Shown: positions 1 to 6,160 of the stretch, piece after piece
Numbering within the stretch: the stretch's first letter is position 1
Layout: every line of letters starts with the position of its first letter
Assembly (NCBI GenBank): GCA_964401845.1
Contig: CAYOAD010000111.1
Span: 1-13,651 of the forward strand
Direction of reading: 5' to 3'
Origin: CAYFKJ01 sp964401845
GTDB taxonomy: Bacteria; Pseudomonadota; Alphaproteobacteria; UBA2966
Length of the DNA stretch: 13,651 nt
The notes under the pieces: generated by a model
Seen by the model: only the letters and a program-made list of their open reading frames with translations
The model's database searches: none
Told to the model about the DNA's origin: nothing
Position numbers and translations under genes: made by a program

Positions 1-784
1 ATTCGGCGCAGCGGCGCACCAGGTGGTTGACCGCGGCCGGCTCAAAAGCCGCCAAGGCATTGGTGTTGGCCTCCAGGGCGGCGAAAAAAGCGCCGTCCCG
101 GATCAGCGCCACCTTGACCGCTTCCGCCATCCCGGCGCGGCGGTCGCGTTCGCTCAACGTGGCCAGGAAGGCGCTGTCGTTGATCACGGCGAACGGTGGG
201 GCGAACGAGCCCAGCAGGTTCTTCGAGTTGTACGCGTTGACGCCGGTCTTCACGCCGACGCCTGAATCGTTCTGCGCCAGCACGGTGGTGGGTACGCGGG
301 TCATGCGGATGCCGCGGTGCGTCGTCGCGGCGACGTATCCCACCATGTCCAGAAGCGCACCGCCGCCGATGGCGACGATATGGGAATGGCGGTCCATACC
401 CAGTTCCAGCATGCGGTGTTGCAGGCGGGCGACCAGCGCCGGTTCGTTCTTGACCGCTTCGCCGCCGGGGATGATTTCCGGCTTGGCGACCAGGTCGAGA
501 ACGTCGGCGTTGGCCTCGGCGTAATGGGCGATGGCCTCCGGCAGGTCGTCCCAGGCCGACGCCACGCCCTCGTCGATGAACACCACCAGCTTATGCCGGC
601 GGTCGGCTTCGAGCCGCGTGAGAGCGTTGACGAAGATCGGGTTGTCGTTTGCGAAGACGTTATCGGTGAAGTAGACGGGATAGCTGAACGGCACGGCGAA
701 CTGCTGGACGTAGACGTCCCCGCCCACTTCGGGCGTACTGCCGCCGGTCGGCCCGTTGCCGCCGATGTCCGATGCCTCGACCAT
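1..784 (-). CDS. EboD-like sugar-phosphate cyclase, 3-dehydroquinate synthase superfamily (3' end off window)
   Basis: The first 261 residues are visible and the C-terminus lies beyond the left edge. The protein has the NAD-dependent metallo-cyclase signatures: PGGE at 106-109, GGGALLD at 140-146, PTTVLAQNDSGVGVKTG at 165-180, KNLLG at 188-192, and GMAEAVKVA at 218-226, where E221 should be a zinc ligand. The sequence GVGVKTG replaces the usual SVGGKTG of true 3-dehydroquinate synthase. That, with the segment GSFAPPFAVIND (192-203), matches my recollection of the EboD branch, which is related to 2-epi-5-epi-valiolone synthases. Such enzymes cyclise sugar phosphates, and the substrate here is not known. 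The start is the ATG at 784, with GGGGGAG about 12 bases upstream, and an in-frame stop lies just before it. It diverges from the SDR/ThDP operon. Superfamily assignment is firm and the EboD assignment is probable. Confidence 0.85.
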   Translation of the reverse strand, partial: MVEASDIGGNGPTGGSTPEVGGDVYVQQFAVPFSYPVYFTDNVFANDNPIFVNALTRLEADRRHKLVVFIDEGVASAWDDLPEAIAHYAEANADVLDLVAKPEIIPGGEAVKNEPALVARLQHRMLELGMDRHSHIVAIGGGALLDMVGYVAATTHRGIRMTRVPTTVLAQNDSGVGVKTGVNAYNSKNLLGSFAPPFAVINDSAFLATLSERDRRAGMAEAVKVALIRDGAFFAALEANTNALAAFEPAAVNHLVRRCAE

Positions 785-809
785 GGCTAAATGCTGCTCC
801 CCCAATACT

Positions 810-839
810 TTGCGACGGCCATGTTAATCGTCATACTAT
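810..839 (+). promoter_or_regulatory. possible sigma70-type promoter for the SDR/ThDP operon
   Basis: TTGCGA at 810-815 and TACTAT at 834-839 are separated by 18 bases, about 50 bases before the SDR start, within the short divergent intergenic region. The match to TTGACA/TATAAT is partial (4/6 and 5/6), so this is a suggestion only. Confidence 0.25.
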
Positions 840-887
840 TGCAGAGTCCATATAGAGCGTAGCAAATGTATGTCGAGGGAGGTTGTG

Positions 888-1646
888 ATGCAGTTGGAAG
901 GTAAGGTCGTCGTCGTCACAGGCGGCGCGCGCGGTTTGGGCCGGGCGTACGCCGAGGCCATGGCGCGCGAAGGCGCCTCAGTGGTCGCCGGTGACGTACG
1001 GGATACCGCGGAAACCGTGGCGTCGATCGAGGCCGAGGGCGGCAATGTCCTCGGTTTGACTCTCGACGTTACCGATATGGCCAACTGCGCCGACATGGCG
1101 AAGCAGGCAGTCGAGCGCTTCGGCCGCATCGACGTATTGGTCAACAACGCAGCCCTTTACGGCGATATCTCGGGCGGTCGTTTTGACGATCTTGCCGACG
1201 ATCAGTGGGACCGGGTGATGGCGGTGAACGTCAAGGGCATCTGGCAGTGCTGTAAGGCCTGCGTGCCGGCGATGCGCGAGGCCGGCGGCGGTTCCATCAT
1301 CAATATCTCATCGCTGGCGGCGACCTACGGCATGCCATTCGCGGCCGATTATGCCACCTCCAAGGCCGCTGTGATCGGACTCAGCCGCAGCCTGGCGCGC
1401 GAGCTGGGCCGCGACTGGATCCGCGTCAACGCGGTCGCCCCCAGTGCGGTGCTGACCGAGGGCACGGAGGGCTATATGGGCGAGGTTAAGGAGAAGGCCC
1501 TGGCCGTTATCGCCTCTGGTCAGAGCCTCAAAAGCAACTTGGAGACCGACGACATGGTCGGCACCATCGTTTTCCTCGCCTCCGACGCCAGCAAATTCGT
1601 GACCGGACAAACCATCATGGTCGATGGCGGCACGGTCCTGCTCTGA
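888..1646 (+). CDS. SDR family NAD-dependent oxidoreductase
   Basis: This is a classical short-chain dehydrogenase/reductase of 252 residues, the usual length. The nucleotide-binding loop TGGARGLG is at 11-18, and an acidic D36 at the end of the second strand favours NAD+ over NADP+. NNAA is at 86-89, and the catalytic S142, Y155 and K159 are in canonical spacing. It ends with the common SDR C-terminal pattern FVTGQTIMVDGG. I chose the ATG at 888 because GAGGGAGG (875-882) sits five bases before it; an in-frame ATG at 870 lies upstream of that ribosome binding site. The gene is first in a three-gene operon, 17 bases ahead of the ThDP decarboxylase subunits. A role in oxidising or reducing an alcohol/carbonyl intermediate of the same pathway is inferred, and the substrate cannot be read from sequence. 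Confidence 0.9.
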   Translation: MQLEGKVVVVTGGARGLGRAYAEAMAREGASVVAGDVRDTAETVASIEAEGGNVLGLTLDVTDMANCADMAKQAVERFGRIDVLVNNAALYGDISGGRFDDLADDQWDRVMAVNVKGIWQCCKACVPAMREAGGGSIINISSLAATYGMPFAADYATSKAAVIGLSRSLARELGRDWIRVNAVAPSAVLTEGTEGYMGEVKEKALAVIASGQSLKSNLETDDMVGTIVFLASDASKFVTGQTIMVDGGTVLL

Positions 1647-1663
1647 CCGGATTTGGTGTCGCC

Positions 1664-2188
1664 ATGACAGACGTCCTGGACAAGTGGCCGGATGAGATCT
1701 TCACGACGCTGAAGGCGCTGGACGTCCGTCATGTCGCCTACGTCCCCGATGCCGGGCACACCAAACTGATCAACCTGGCCATTGCCGAGCGGACAATGGC
1801 GGCAACGGTGCTGACGACGGAGGAGGAGGGCATCGGCTATCTGGCCGGCGCCTGGCTGGGCGGCGAGCGCGGCGTCCTGCTGATGCAGTCGAGCGGCGTC
1901 GGCAACTGCATCAACATGCTGAGCCTGACCATGAGCTGCCGGTTTCCGTTGCTGATGCTGGTCACCATGCGGGGCGAATGGGCCGAGTTCAATCCCTGGC
2001 AACAGCCCATGAGCAACGCTACCGCGCCGTCGCTGGAGTTGATGGGGGTTCAGACCCGGCACGTCGAGGAACCGGCGGATGTGGCGCCGATGGTCAGCGC
2101 CTTGGGAGAGCAGGTCTTTGCCGGCGATCTGGCGGGGGCGGTGTTGCTCGGTCAGAAACTGGTGGGTAAGAAGGAGTGGATCCGATGA
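1664..2188 (+). CDS. ThDP-dependent decarboxylase, alpha (PYR-domain) subunit, sulfopyruvate/phosphonopyruvate decarboxylase type
   Basis: This 174-residue protein is a stand-alone pyrimidine-binding domain of a thiamine-diphosphate enzyme. TTEEEGIGYLAG at 51-62 supplies the conserved glutamate (E54 by alignment to the HEQAAG motif of the superfamily) that activates the cofactor. LLMQSSGVGNCINML at 72-86 is typical of the ComD-like alpha subunits of sulfopyruvate decarboxylase and of split phosphonopyruvate decarboxylases. The cofactor site should form with the next gene's product. The stop codon overlaps the start of the beta subunit (ATGA), which implies translational coupling and equal stoichiometry. 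The start ATG at 1664 has only a weak Shine-Dalgarno sequence. The 2-oxoacid substrate is unknown; absence of other C-S or C-P bond enzymes in the window makes sulfopyruvate or phosphonopyruvate only two of several possibilities. Confidence 0.85.
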   Translation: MTDVLDKWPDEIFTTLKALDVRHVAYVPDAGHTKLINLAIAERTMAATVLTTEEEGIGYLAGAWLGGERGVLLMQSSGVGNCINMLSLTMSCRFPLLMLVTMRGEWAEFNPWQQPMSNATAPSLELMGVQTRHVEEPADVAPMVSALGEQVFAGDLAGAVLLGQKLVGKKEWIR

Positions 2189-2811
2189 CCGTCAAGCGCC
2201 GCCAGCCCGGCCGCCTCAGCCGACGTGTGGTTGTCGAGGAACTGCTGCGCGACCGCGGCGAACTGCTGGTCGTCAGTGGCCTCGGCGCGCCGACCTACGA
2301 CGTCGCCTCGCTGGGCGACGACGACCGCAATTTCTATCTCTGGGGCGCCATGGGGGGAGCTGCGATGATCGGCCTCGGCCTGGCCCTGGCCCAGCCTGAA
2401 AAACCGGTGCTGGTCATCACCGGCGACGGCGAACAGCTGATGGGTATGGGCGCCCTGGCGACGATCGGCGCCAAGCGGCCGAAAAATTTCTCGCTCGCCT
2501 TGCTGGATAACGGCCACTACGGCGAGACCGGTATGCAGCTCAGCCATACCTCCGCCGGCGTCAAGATGCACGGCGTGGCCCATGCCAGTGGCTTCGCCTG
2601 GACGCGGGAGCTGACCGACATGAAGGAGGTGCAGGACTTCCGCGACCGCCTCCACCTAATCGAGAAGGGTCCGCGCTTCGCCTCCCTGCAGGTCGCCGCC
2701 GACAGTCCGGTACGGGTCCTGCCCACGCGCGACGGCGTTTTGCTGAAGAACCGCTTCCGCGCCGCCGTTACAGCACCCGAAACGATCAAGCCCGAGGGCA
2801 CGATCCACTAA
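2185..2811 (+). CDS. ThDP-dependent decarboxylase, beta (PP-domain) subunit
   Basis: This 208-residue protein is the pyrophosphate-binding half of the split enzyme. The ThDP/Mg2+ motif runs from GDG at 80-82 to N109 (GDG followed 26 residues later by the conserved Asn), with D81 and N109 as expected Mg2+ ligands. The flanking WGAMGGAAMIGLGLALA (53-69) is the usual preceding helix. I chose the ATG at 2185 because AAGGAG (2171-2176) is eight bases upstream and the ATGA overlap with the alpha subunit is classic; a GTG at 2176 would lie inside the ribosome binding site. The last codons converge on the amidohydrolase gene and the TAA shares two bases with that gene's stop. The family is ComE-like or phosphonopyruvate decarboxylase beta, and the substrate is undetermined. 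Confidence 0.87.
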   Translation: MTVKRRQPGRLSRRVVVEELLRDRGELLVVSGLGAPTYDVASLGDDDRNFYLWGAMGGAAMIGLGLALAQPEKPVLVITGDGEQLMGMGALATIGAKRPKNFSLALLDNGHYGETGMQLSHTSAGVKMHGVAHASGFAWTRELTDMKEVQDFRDRLHLIEKGPRFASLQVAADSPVRVLPTRDGVLLKNRFRAAVTAPETIKPEGTIH

Positions 2812-3635
2812 AACCCGTAAAGCTCCGCCGGGTTGTCAGCGAGGATGCGGCTGCGCACGGCGTCGTCGTCAGCCCAGTGCAGCAGCGTGTCCAGCAGATC
2901 GGCTTCGTCGTATTCGCCGAGGTGGTTGGGATGGGGCCAGTTGCTGGCCCACAACATGCGTTCGGGCGCTTCCTCAACGAGGGCACGGGCGAGCGGGGCG
3001 ATGTCAGGGAAGTCCGGCAGTTCCATGAGCGAGGATTCATAAGGCGCCGATAGTTTGACCCAACAGCGGCCGGTATCGACCAGATGCAGCAGCGCGCGGA
3101 AGCTGGGGTGGTCCAAACCGACGGGATCCATGAAGCGGCCGACATGATCGACCACCAGCGTTCCTGGAAGGCGCAGCAGTTGGTCGGCCCGGTCGGCAAA
3201 CTCGCGCCCGTTCATCTGCAACTGGATGTGCCAGCCGAATTCATGGACGCGCGCCGCAACCACCTCAAGGATATCCCACGGCACAGCCGCGCCCGACAAC
3301 ATGAAGAAGCGCGCACCTCGGCAGCCCAACTTTGTCAGGCGCTCCAGTTCCTCGTCCGTCGCGGTGTCGTCCACCACTAAAACCATGCGGGCGGCGTCGC
3401 CCAACTCTTCCTTTGCCGCCAACTGGCAGGCGTTGTCCCGGCCGTAGGTGGAAGGCTGGACGATGACGACGCGTTCCAGGCCCAAGCGTTCCTGCAGAGC
3501 CTGGTAGTCCGCGACGCCGGCGTCCGGCGGCGTGAAGGCGGCGCTTTCGGCAGTCGGGTAAATCGTTCCGTCATAGAAGTGCATGTGGGTGTCGCAGGCC
3601 CCCGGCGGCATCTGCATATCCGGTTTTTTCGTCAT
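2808..3635 (-). CDS. TIM-barrel amidohydrolase, LigI / D-galactarolactone isomerase-like
   Basis: This 275-residue protein is of the amidohydrolase_2 type. After a short N-terminus it has the strand-1 HxH (H17, H19 in DTHMHF). VQPSTYGRDN (59-68) follows, then a conserved basic residue region around VVDHVGRFMD (161-170) and the strand-8 segment WASNWPHP (229-236). These match 2-pyrone-4,6-dicarboxylate lactonase (LigI) and D-galactarolactone isomerase. The position that is Asp in LigI (TDWPHP) is Asn232 here, which I recall is also Asn in galactarolactone isomerase, so a sugar-lactone isomerase or lactonase role fits better than pyrone hydrolysis. The ATG at 3635 is preceded by GGAGGG five bases upstream; longer in-frame extensions have no better site. 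It is divergent from the FMN dehydrogenase and convergent with the ThDP operon. Confidence 0.85.
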   Translation of the reverse strand: MTKKPDMQMPPGACDTHMHFYDGTIYPTAESAAFTPPDAGVADYQALQERLGLERVVIVQPSTYGRDNACQLAAKEELGDAARMVLVVDDTATDEELERLTKLGCRGARFFMLSGAAVPWDILEVVAARVHEFGWHIQLQMNGREFADRADQLLRLPGTLVVDHVGRFMDPVGLDHPSFRALLHLVDTGRCWVKLSAPYESSLMELPDFPDIAPLARALVEEAPERMLWASNWPHPNHLGEYDEADLLDTLLHWADDDAVRSRILADNPAELYGF

Positions 3636-3728
3636 GTCCGCCCTCCGCCGGTTGGGATAATCGATATTGACGCCGCGCCGTCCAAGGTAAACATTTGAGC
3701 GGGGAAAATAAATGGAGCGGGAGTTGTT

Positions 3729-3755
3729 ATGTCGGTTGGGACGAAGCGGCCATGA
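3729..3755 (+). promoter_or_regulatory. possible 8-codon leader ORF coupled to the FMN dehydrogenase
   Basis: An ATG at 3729 has a good Shine-Dalgarno sequence (GGGAG, 3719-3723) five bases upstream. It opens an ORF encoding MSVGTKRP, whose TGA overlaps the ATG of the dehydrogenase as ATGA. The dehydrogenase start itself has no clear ribosome binding site, so translation could reach it by coupling. It might also be coincidence, or the product of a one-base indel. Confidence 0.3.
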
Positions 3756-4921
3756 CGCAAGCACTTGAGCGTTGCCGCAATATCGCGGACCTTCGTCTGC
3801 TGGCCAAGCGGCGCGTGCCGCGGCCGATCTTTCATTTCGTCGACGGCGGCGCAGAGGACGAAGTGACCCTGAGGCGCAATACGGACGCCTTCGAGGAATT
3901 CGAACTGGAGACCGAATACGCCGTCGACGTCAGCCAGATCGACCCCTCGACCACGCTGATGGGGCAGAAGCTCGATTGGCCGGTAATCCTGTCTCCGGCC
4001 GGCAGCACCGGGCTGCTGCATCCCCAGTCGGAGCTCTGCAGCGCCCGGGCGGCGGGCCGGGCGGGCACCATGTTCATGCTGTCCTGCATGGCCAACAACT
4101 CGATCGAGGACGTCGGCGCCGCCGGCGACGGGCCAAAGGTACTTCAGGCCTACGCCTTCCGCGACCGTTCCCTGACGCGCGAGTTTATCGCCCGCGCCAA
4201 GGCGTCCGGCTATACCGCGTTGTGCCTGACTTTCGACGTCCCGGTCATCGGCATGCGCGAACGCGATCTCGCCACCGGCATGACCATCCCGCCCAAACTG
4301 ACGCTGGCCAGCCTGTTCGACTTCGCCCTGCGACCGGCCTGGGTGGCGCGTTATTTGGCCAGTCCCAGGCTTTCCATCGCCAACATCGAGCACAAAATCG
4401 ATGAGGGCAGCAAGGACATCTCGACGATCCTGAAGTTCGTCAACAACCAGTTCGATCCCTCCGCGACCTGGGCCGATGCAGCCGAAATGATCGCCGAATG
4501 GGACGGCCCGGCGATGATCAAGGGCGTCATGACGGCGGCCGATGCTCAACGCTCTCTGGACGTCGGCGCCACGGCGGTGATGGTTTCCAACCATGGCGGC
4601 CGGCAACTGGACGGTGCACCGGCGGCGATCGACCGGCTCGAAACCGTGGTCGAAGCCGTCGACGGCAGGGCCGAAGTCGTCCTGGACGGCGGCGTTCGCC
4701 GGGGCAGTCACGTGCTCAAGGCGCTGGCGCTGGGCGCCAAGGCCTGCTCGGTCGGCCGGCCCTATCTCTACGGTTTGGGCGCCGGCGGCGAGGCCGGCGT
4801 CGACCGCGCGTTGACGATCCTGCGCGAACAGGTCGAACGCTCCATGGCCCTGACCGGTTTCGCCACCATCGCCGACATCTCCCGCGACCGGGTAAGCGTT
4901 AGGGGTCGGACGCACAGTTAA
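3752..4921 (+). CDS. FMN-dependent alpha-hydroxy-acid dehydrogenase/oxidase
   Basis: This 389-residue protein is an (S)-2-hydroxyacid oxidising flavoenzyme of the LldD/glycolate oxidase/mandelate dehydrogenase family; it should oxidise a 2-hydroxyacid to the 2-oxoacid. The proton-abstracting histidine is H281 in SNHGGRQLDG (279-288), with R284. Flavin contacts are at K257, LDGGVRRG (311-318) and VGRPYLYG (334-341). Counterparts of glycolate oxidase Y129, D157 and R164 are Y134, D162 and R169. The residue aligned with substrate-binding Y24 is F29 (FHFVDGG), an unusual change. Residues about 180-235 carry a longer loop, as in membrane-associated members. The ATG at 3752 gives the normal N-terminal length, while the upstream in-frame TTG at 3695 would add an atypical extension. 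It could feed 2-oxoacid to the nearby ThDP decarboxylase, which is inference. Confidence 0.92.
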   Translation: MTQALERCRNIADLRLLAKRRVPRPIFHFVDGGAEDEVTLRRNTDAFEEFELETEYAVDVSQIDPSTTLMGQKLDWPVILSPAGSTGLLHPQSELCSARAAGRAGTMFMLSCMANNSIEDVGAAGDGPKVLQAYAFRDRSLTREFIARAKASGYTALCLTFDVPVIGMRERDLATGMTIPPKLTLASLFDFALRPAWVARYLASPRLSIANIEHKIDEGSKDISTILKFVNNQFDPSATWADAAEMIAEWDGPAMIKGVMTAADAQRSLDVGATAVMVSNHGGRQLDGAPAAIDRLETVVEAVDGRAEVVLDGGVRRGSHVLKALALGAKACSVGRPYLYGLGAGGEAGVDRALTILREQVERSMALTGFATIADISRDRVSVRGRTHS

Positions 4922-4929
4922 TCGGAGAG

Positions 4930-4954
4930 TTAATTGGTGTCAGGCACTTAATTA
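4930..4954. repeat. imperfect AT-flanked palindrome with GTGTCAGGCAC core
   Basis: The sequence reads TTAATT, then GGTGTCAGGCACT, then TAATTA. The core GTGTCAGGCAC (4937-4947) is symmetric around its central A apart from one T-G pair, and it is flanked by complementary AT arms. It sits just downstream of the FMN dehydrogenase and upstream of a RAYT transposase fragment. Elements of this type next to such transposases are a plausible end or target signature, which is my inference. Confidence 0.45.
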
Positions 4955-4962
4955 TTGTTAAC

Positions 4963-4984
4963 GCCGGATTTCGGAAATTCCGGC
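4963..4984 (+). repeat. REP-like hairpin (bulged GCCGG stem) upstream of RAYT fragment
   Basis: The left arm GCCGGATTT pairs with the right arm AAATTCCGGC, leaving a one-base bulge and a three-base CGG loop: nine base pairs in 22 bases. A GCCGGAT-type foot with a bulged stem is characteristic of REP sequences recognised by REP-associated tyrosine transposases, whose truncated gene begins 24 bases downstream. A 3' stem-loop for the preceding dehydrogenase mRNA is an alternative, but there is no following T-run for an intrinsic terminator. Confidence 0.5.
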
Positions 4985-5007
4985 TCAAATCCTTTCATAA
5001 ACAAGGT

Positions 5008-5223
5008 ATGCCCAGATTACCTCGTGTTGTCCTTCCCAATATTCCCCATCACGTGCTGCAGCGGGGTACCCGTAAGCAGAAAACGTTCTTCCGTGCTTCC
5101 GATTACCGTGGCTATCTGCGGTTGCTGCAGGAAAATTGCGCCTTCAACAATGTCGAGATATGGGCCTACTGTCTTATGCCCAACCATGTCCATCTTATAT
5201 TGACGCCGACACGGCTCGAGGGG
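5008..5223 (+). pseudogene. REP-associated tyrosine transposase (RAYT, HUH family), 5' fragment
   Basis: The first 72 codons of a Y1 transposase of the IS200-related RAYT type are present. The protein begins MPRLPRVVLPNIPHHVLQRG and contains the HUH motif H60-V61-H62 within CLMPNHVHLILTP (55-67). The catalytic tyrosine and the C-terminal helices that normally follow are absent, so it cannot be an active single-strand endonuclease. The reading frame runs on without a stop into an ABC-transporter ATPase C-terminus, giving a 231-residue chimeric ORF ending at 5703. The exact junction is approximate (about 5215-5229). The composition is visibly more AT-rich than its neighbours, consistent with foreign origin. 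A REP-like hairpin and a palindrome lie directly upstream. Confidence 0.8.
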
Positions 5224-5703
5224 TTGAGCGCCGGCAGGATCGTCCAGACCGGCACGCCCGACGAAATGTACACCCGACCCGGCGACACCTACGTCGCCGC
5301 GATGGTCGGATCGCCCAAGGTCAACCTGATTTCGGCTGTGCGTCGCGGCGAGGACGCCCGGCCGTCCGTCGAACTGCCATTCGCATCCGTTTCCGGCGGA
5401 CCGTGGAGCGAGGCCCTGAAGGCCTTCCCGGTCGGTTCGGAACTGATATTCGGCATCCGTCCGAACGATGTCGTGGCGAACTCCGCTGATGCGGGGGACG
5501 CCGAATTCACCGCCAAGGTGCACCTGACGGAGCCCTTGGGGGATGTGGTCATCCTGGACCTCGAAGTAGGGGGGACCGGCTTGAAGATGGTCCTGCCGGA
5601 GGAACAGGCCGTGCGGTACAGCGTCGGTGACGATGTGCCGGTGTCGTTACGAGTGGAGAACACGCACGTGTTCGCTCGGGAAACCGGTTCGGCAATCCGC
5701 TGA
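5224..5703 (+). pseudogene. carbohydrate ABC transporter ATPase (MalK/UgpC type), C-terminal fragment
   Basis: From about residue 73 of the chimeric ORF the sequence is the C-terminal third of a CUT1-type sugar importer ATPase. LSAGRIVQTGTPDEMYTRP is the standard segment just after the H-loop region, followed by YVAAMVGSPKVNLI and then an OB-fold/TOBE regulatory region. The latter contains FGIRPNDV and a terminal VSLRVENTHVFARETGSAIR. Walker A, Q-loop, signature and Walker B are all missing, so it cannot hydrolyse ATP. It ends with TGA at 5701-5703, and a normal-looking gap with a strong ribosome binding site leads to the start of a solute-binding protein gene. That arrangement suggests this piece retains its original operon neighbour. 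Confidence 0.82.
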
Positions 5704-5763
5704 ACCGGAAATCATGCCGCCGGGGGGCGGCGCCAGATCTCCAATTGAGAGGAGGAGGTTTCG

Positions 5764-5828
5764 ATGAAGGGTAAGTTTTCAATCACGGGTGCTTTGGCAG
5801 CCGGTATCGTGGCGAGCGGCCTGGCCGT
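5764..5828 (+). pseudogene. ABC transporter solute-binding protein, N-terminal signal-peptide fragment
   Basis: An excellent ribosome binding site (GAGGAGGAGG) precedes the ATG at 5764. The first 20 or so codons encode MKGKFSITGALAAGIVASG followed by LAV: a basic n-region and a hydrophobic h-region typical of a Sec signal peptide. After about 5828 the plus strand becomes antisense to an inverted ATPase fragment, so the mature binding domain is lost. Identification as a binding protein rests on the signal peptide and its place directly after an ABC ATPase C-terminus, so it is an inference from context. Confidence 0.6.
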
Positions 5829-5999
5829 CTCCGTTGTCGTTTCCAGACCGGCGATCATGCGCAGTGTTGTGGTCTTGCCGCAGCCCGAGGGACCGAGCAA
5901 GCAGAGCACCTCACCGGCGGCGATATCGAGATCGACACCGCTGACGGCCAGCATGTCGCCGAAGCGCTTGGTCAGGTTGATGGTTTCAATTGTCGACAT
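5829..5999 (-). pseudogene. carbohydrate ABC transporter ATPase, N-terminal fragment with Walker A
   Basis: About 57 residues of an ABC ATPase start at the ATG at 5999. They comprise MSTIETINLTKRFGDMLAVSG, the strand before the P-loop, Walker A GPSGCGKTT (36-44) and LRMIAGLETTTE (46-57). The homology then stops abruptly, and the remaining open frame to 5712 is antisense to the binding-protein fragment. Q-loop, signature, Walker B and H-loop are absent. Upstream on the same strand is a permease C-terminus ending 11 bases before this start, a normal operon arrangement. With the C-terminal ATPase fragment at 5224-5703 on the opposite strand it may represent the two ends of one former gene. Confidence 0.83.
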
Positions 6000-6010
6000 G
6001 TCGCCGCCCC

Positions 6011-6160
6011 TTATTTCTTGATGGTGCCGAAGGTGACGCCGCGCAGCAGGTGGTTCTGCAACAGATACGTCACGGCGAAGACCGGGATCAGGAACAGTGT
6101 GATGATGGCCGCCAGCAAGCCCCAGTCGACGCCGAGTTCGCCGCCGATGGTGCGCGCCAT
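6011..6160 (-). pseudogene. ABC transporter permease (MalG-like), C-terminal fragment
   Basis: About 49 codons remain of an inner-membrane permease. They include TIGGELGVDWGLLAAI, a final transmembrane segment ITLFLIPVFAVTYLLQ, and the usual C-terminal tail ending GVTFGTIKK. DWG followed by a hydrophobic helix and a Q-x-x-LLRG tail is characteristic of CUT1 sugar permeases. The 5' part, including the EAA cytoplasmic loop, is missing: beyond about 6160 the minus-strand frame becomes antisense to an aldose epimerase fragment. The TAA is followed 11 bases later by the ATPase N-terminal fragment on the same strand. Confidence 0.75.

Noticed and set aside
888..2811. Sulfolactate or phosphonate degradation operon, suggested by the ComDE-like subunits
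   Set aside because: The split ThDP fold alone does not define the substrate, and no sulfolactate dehydrogenase, Suy lyase, PEP mutase or phosphonatase is visible.
3632..4915. 427-codon minus-strand ORF opposite the FMN dehydrogenase
   Set aside because: It is an antisense frame of a gene with all catalytic residues in place, with no recognisable domain.
4963..5007. Rho-independent terminator of the FMN dehydrogenase
   Set aside because: The hairpin is stable but is not followed by a T-tract; a REP-like element fits its structure and position better.
5712..5999. A functional small ABC ATPase encoded by the 95-codon minus ORF
   Set aside because: Only the first 57 residues are ATPase. The rest is antisense to a signal-peptide fragment, and all motifs after Walker A are missing.
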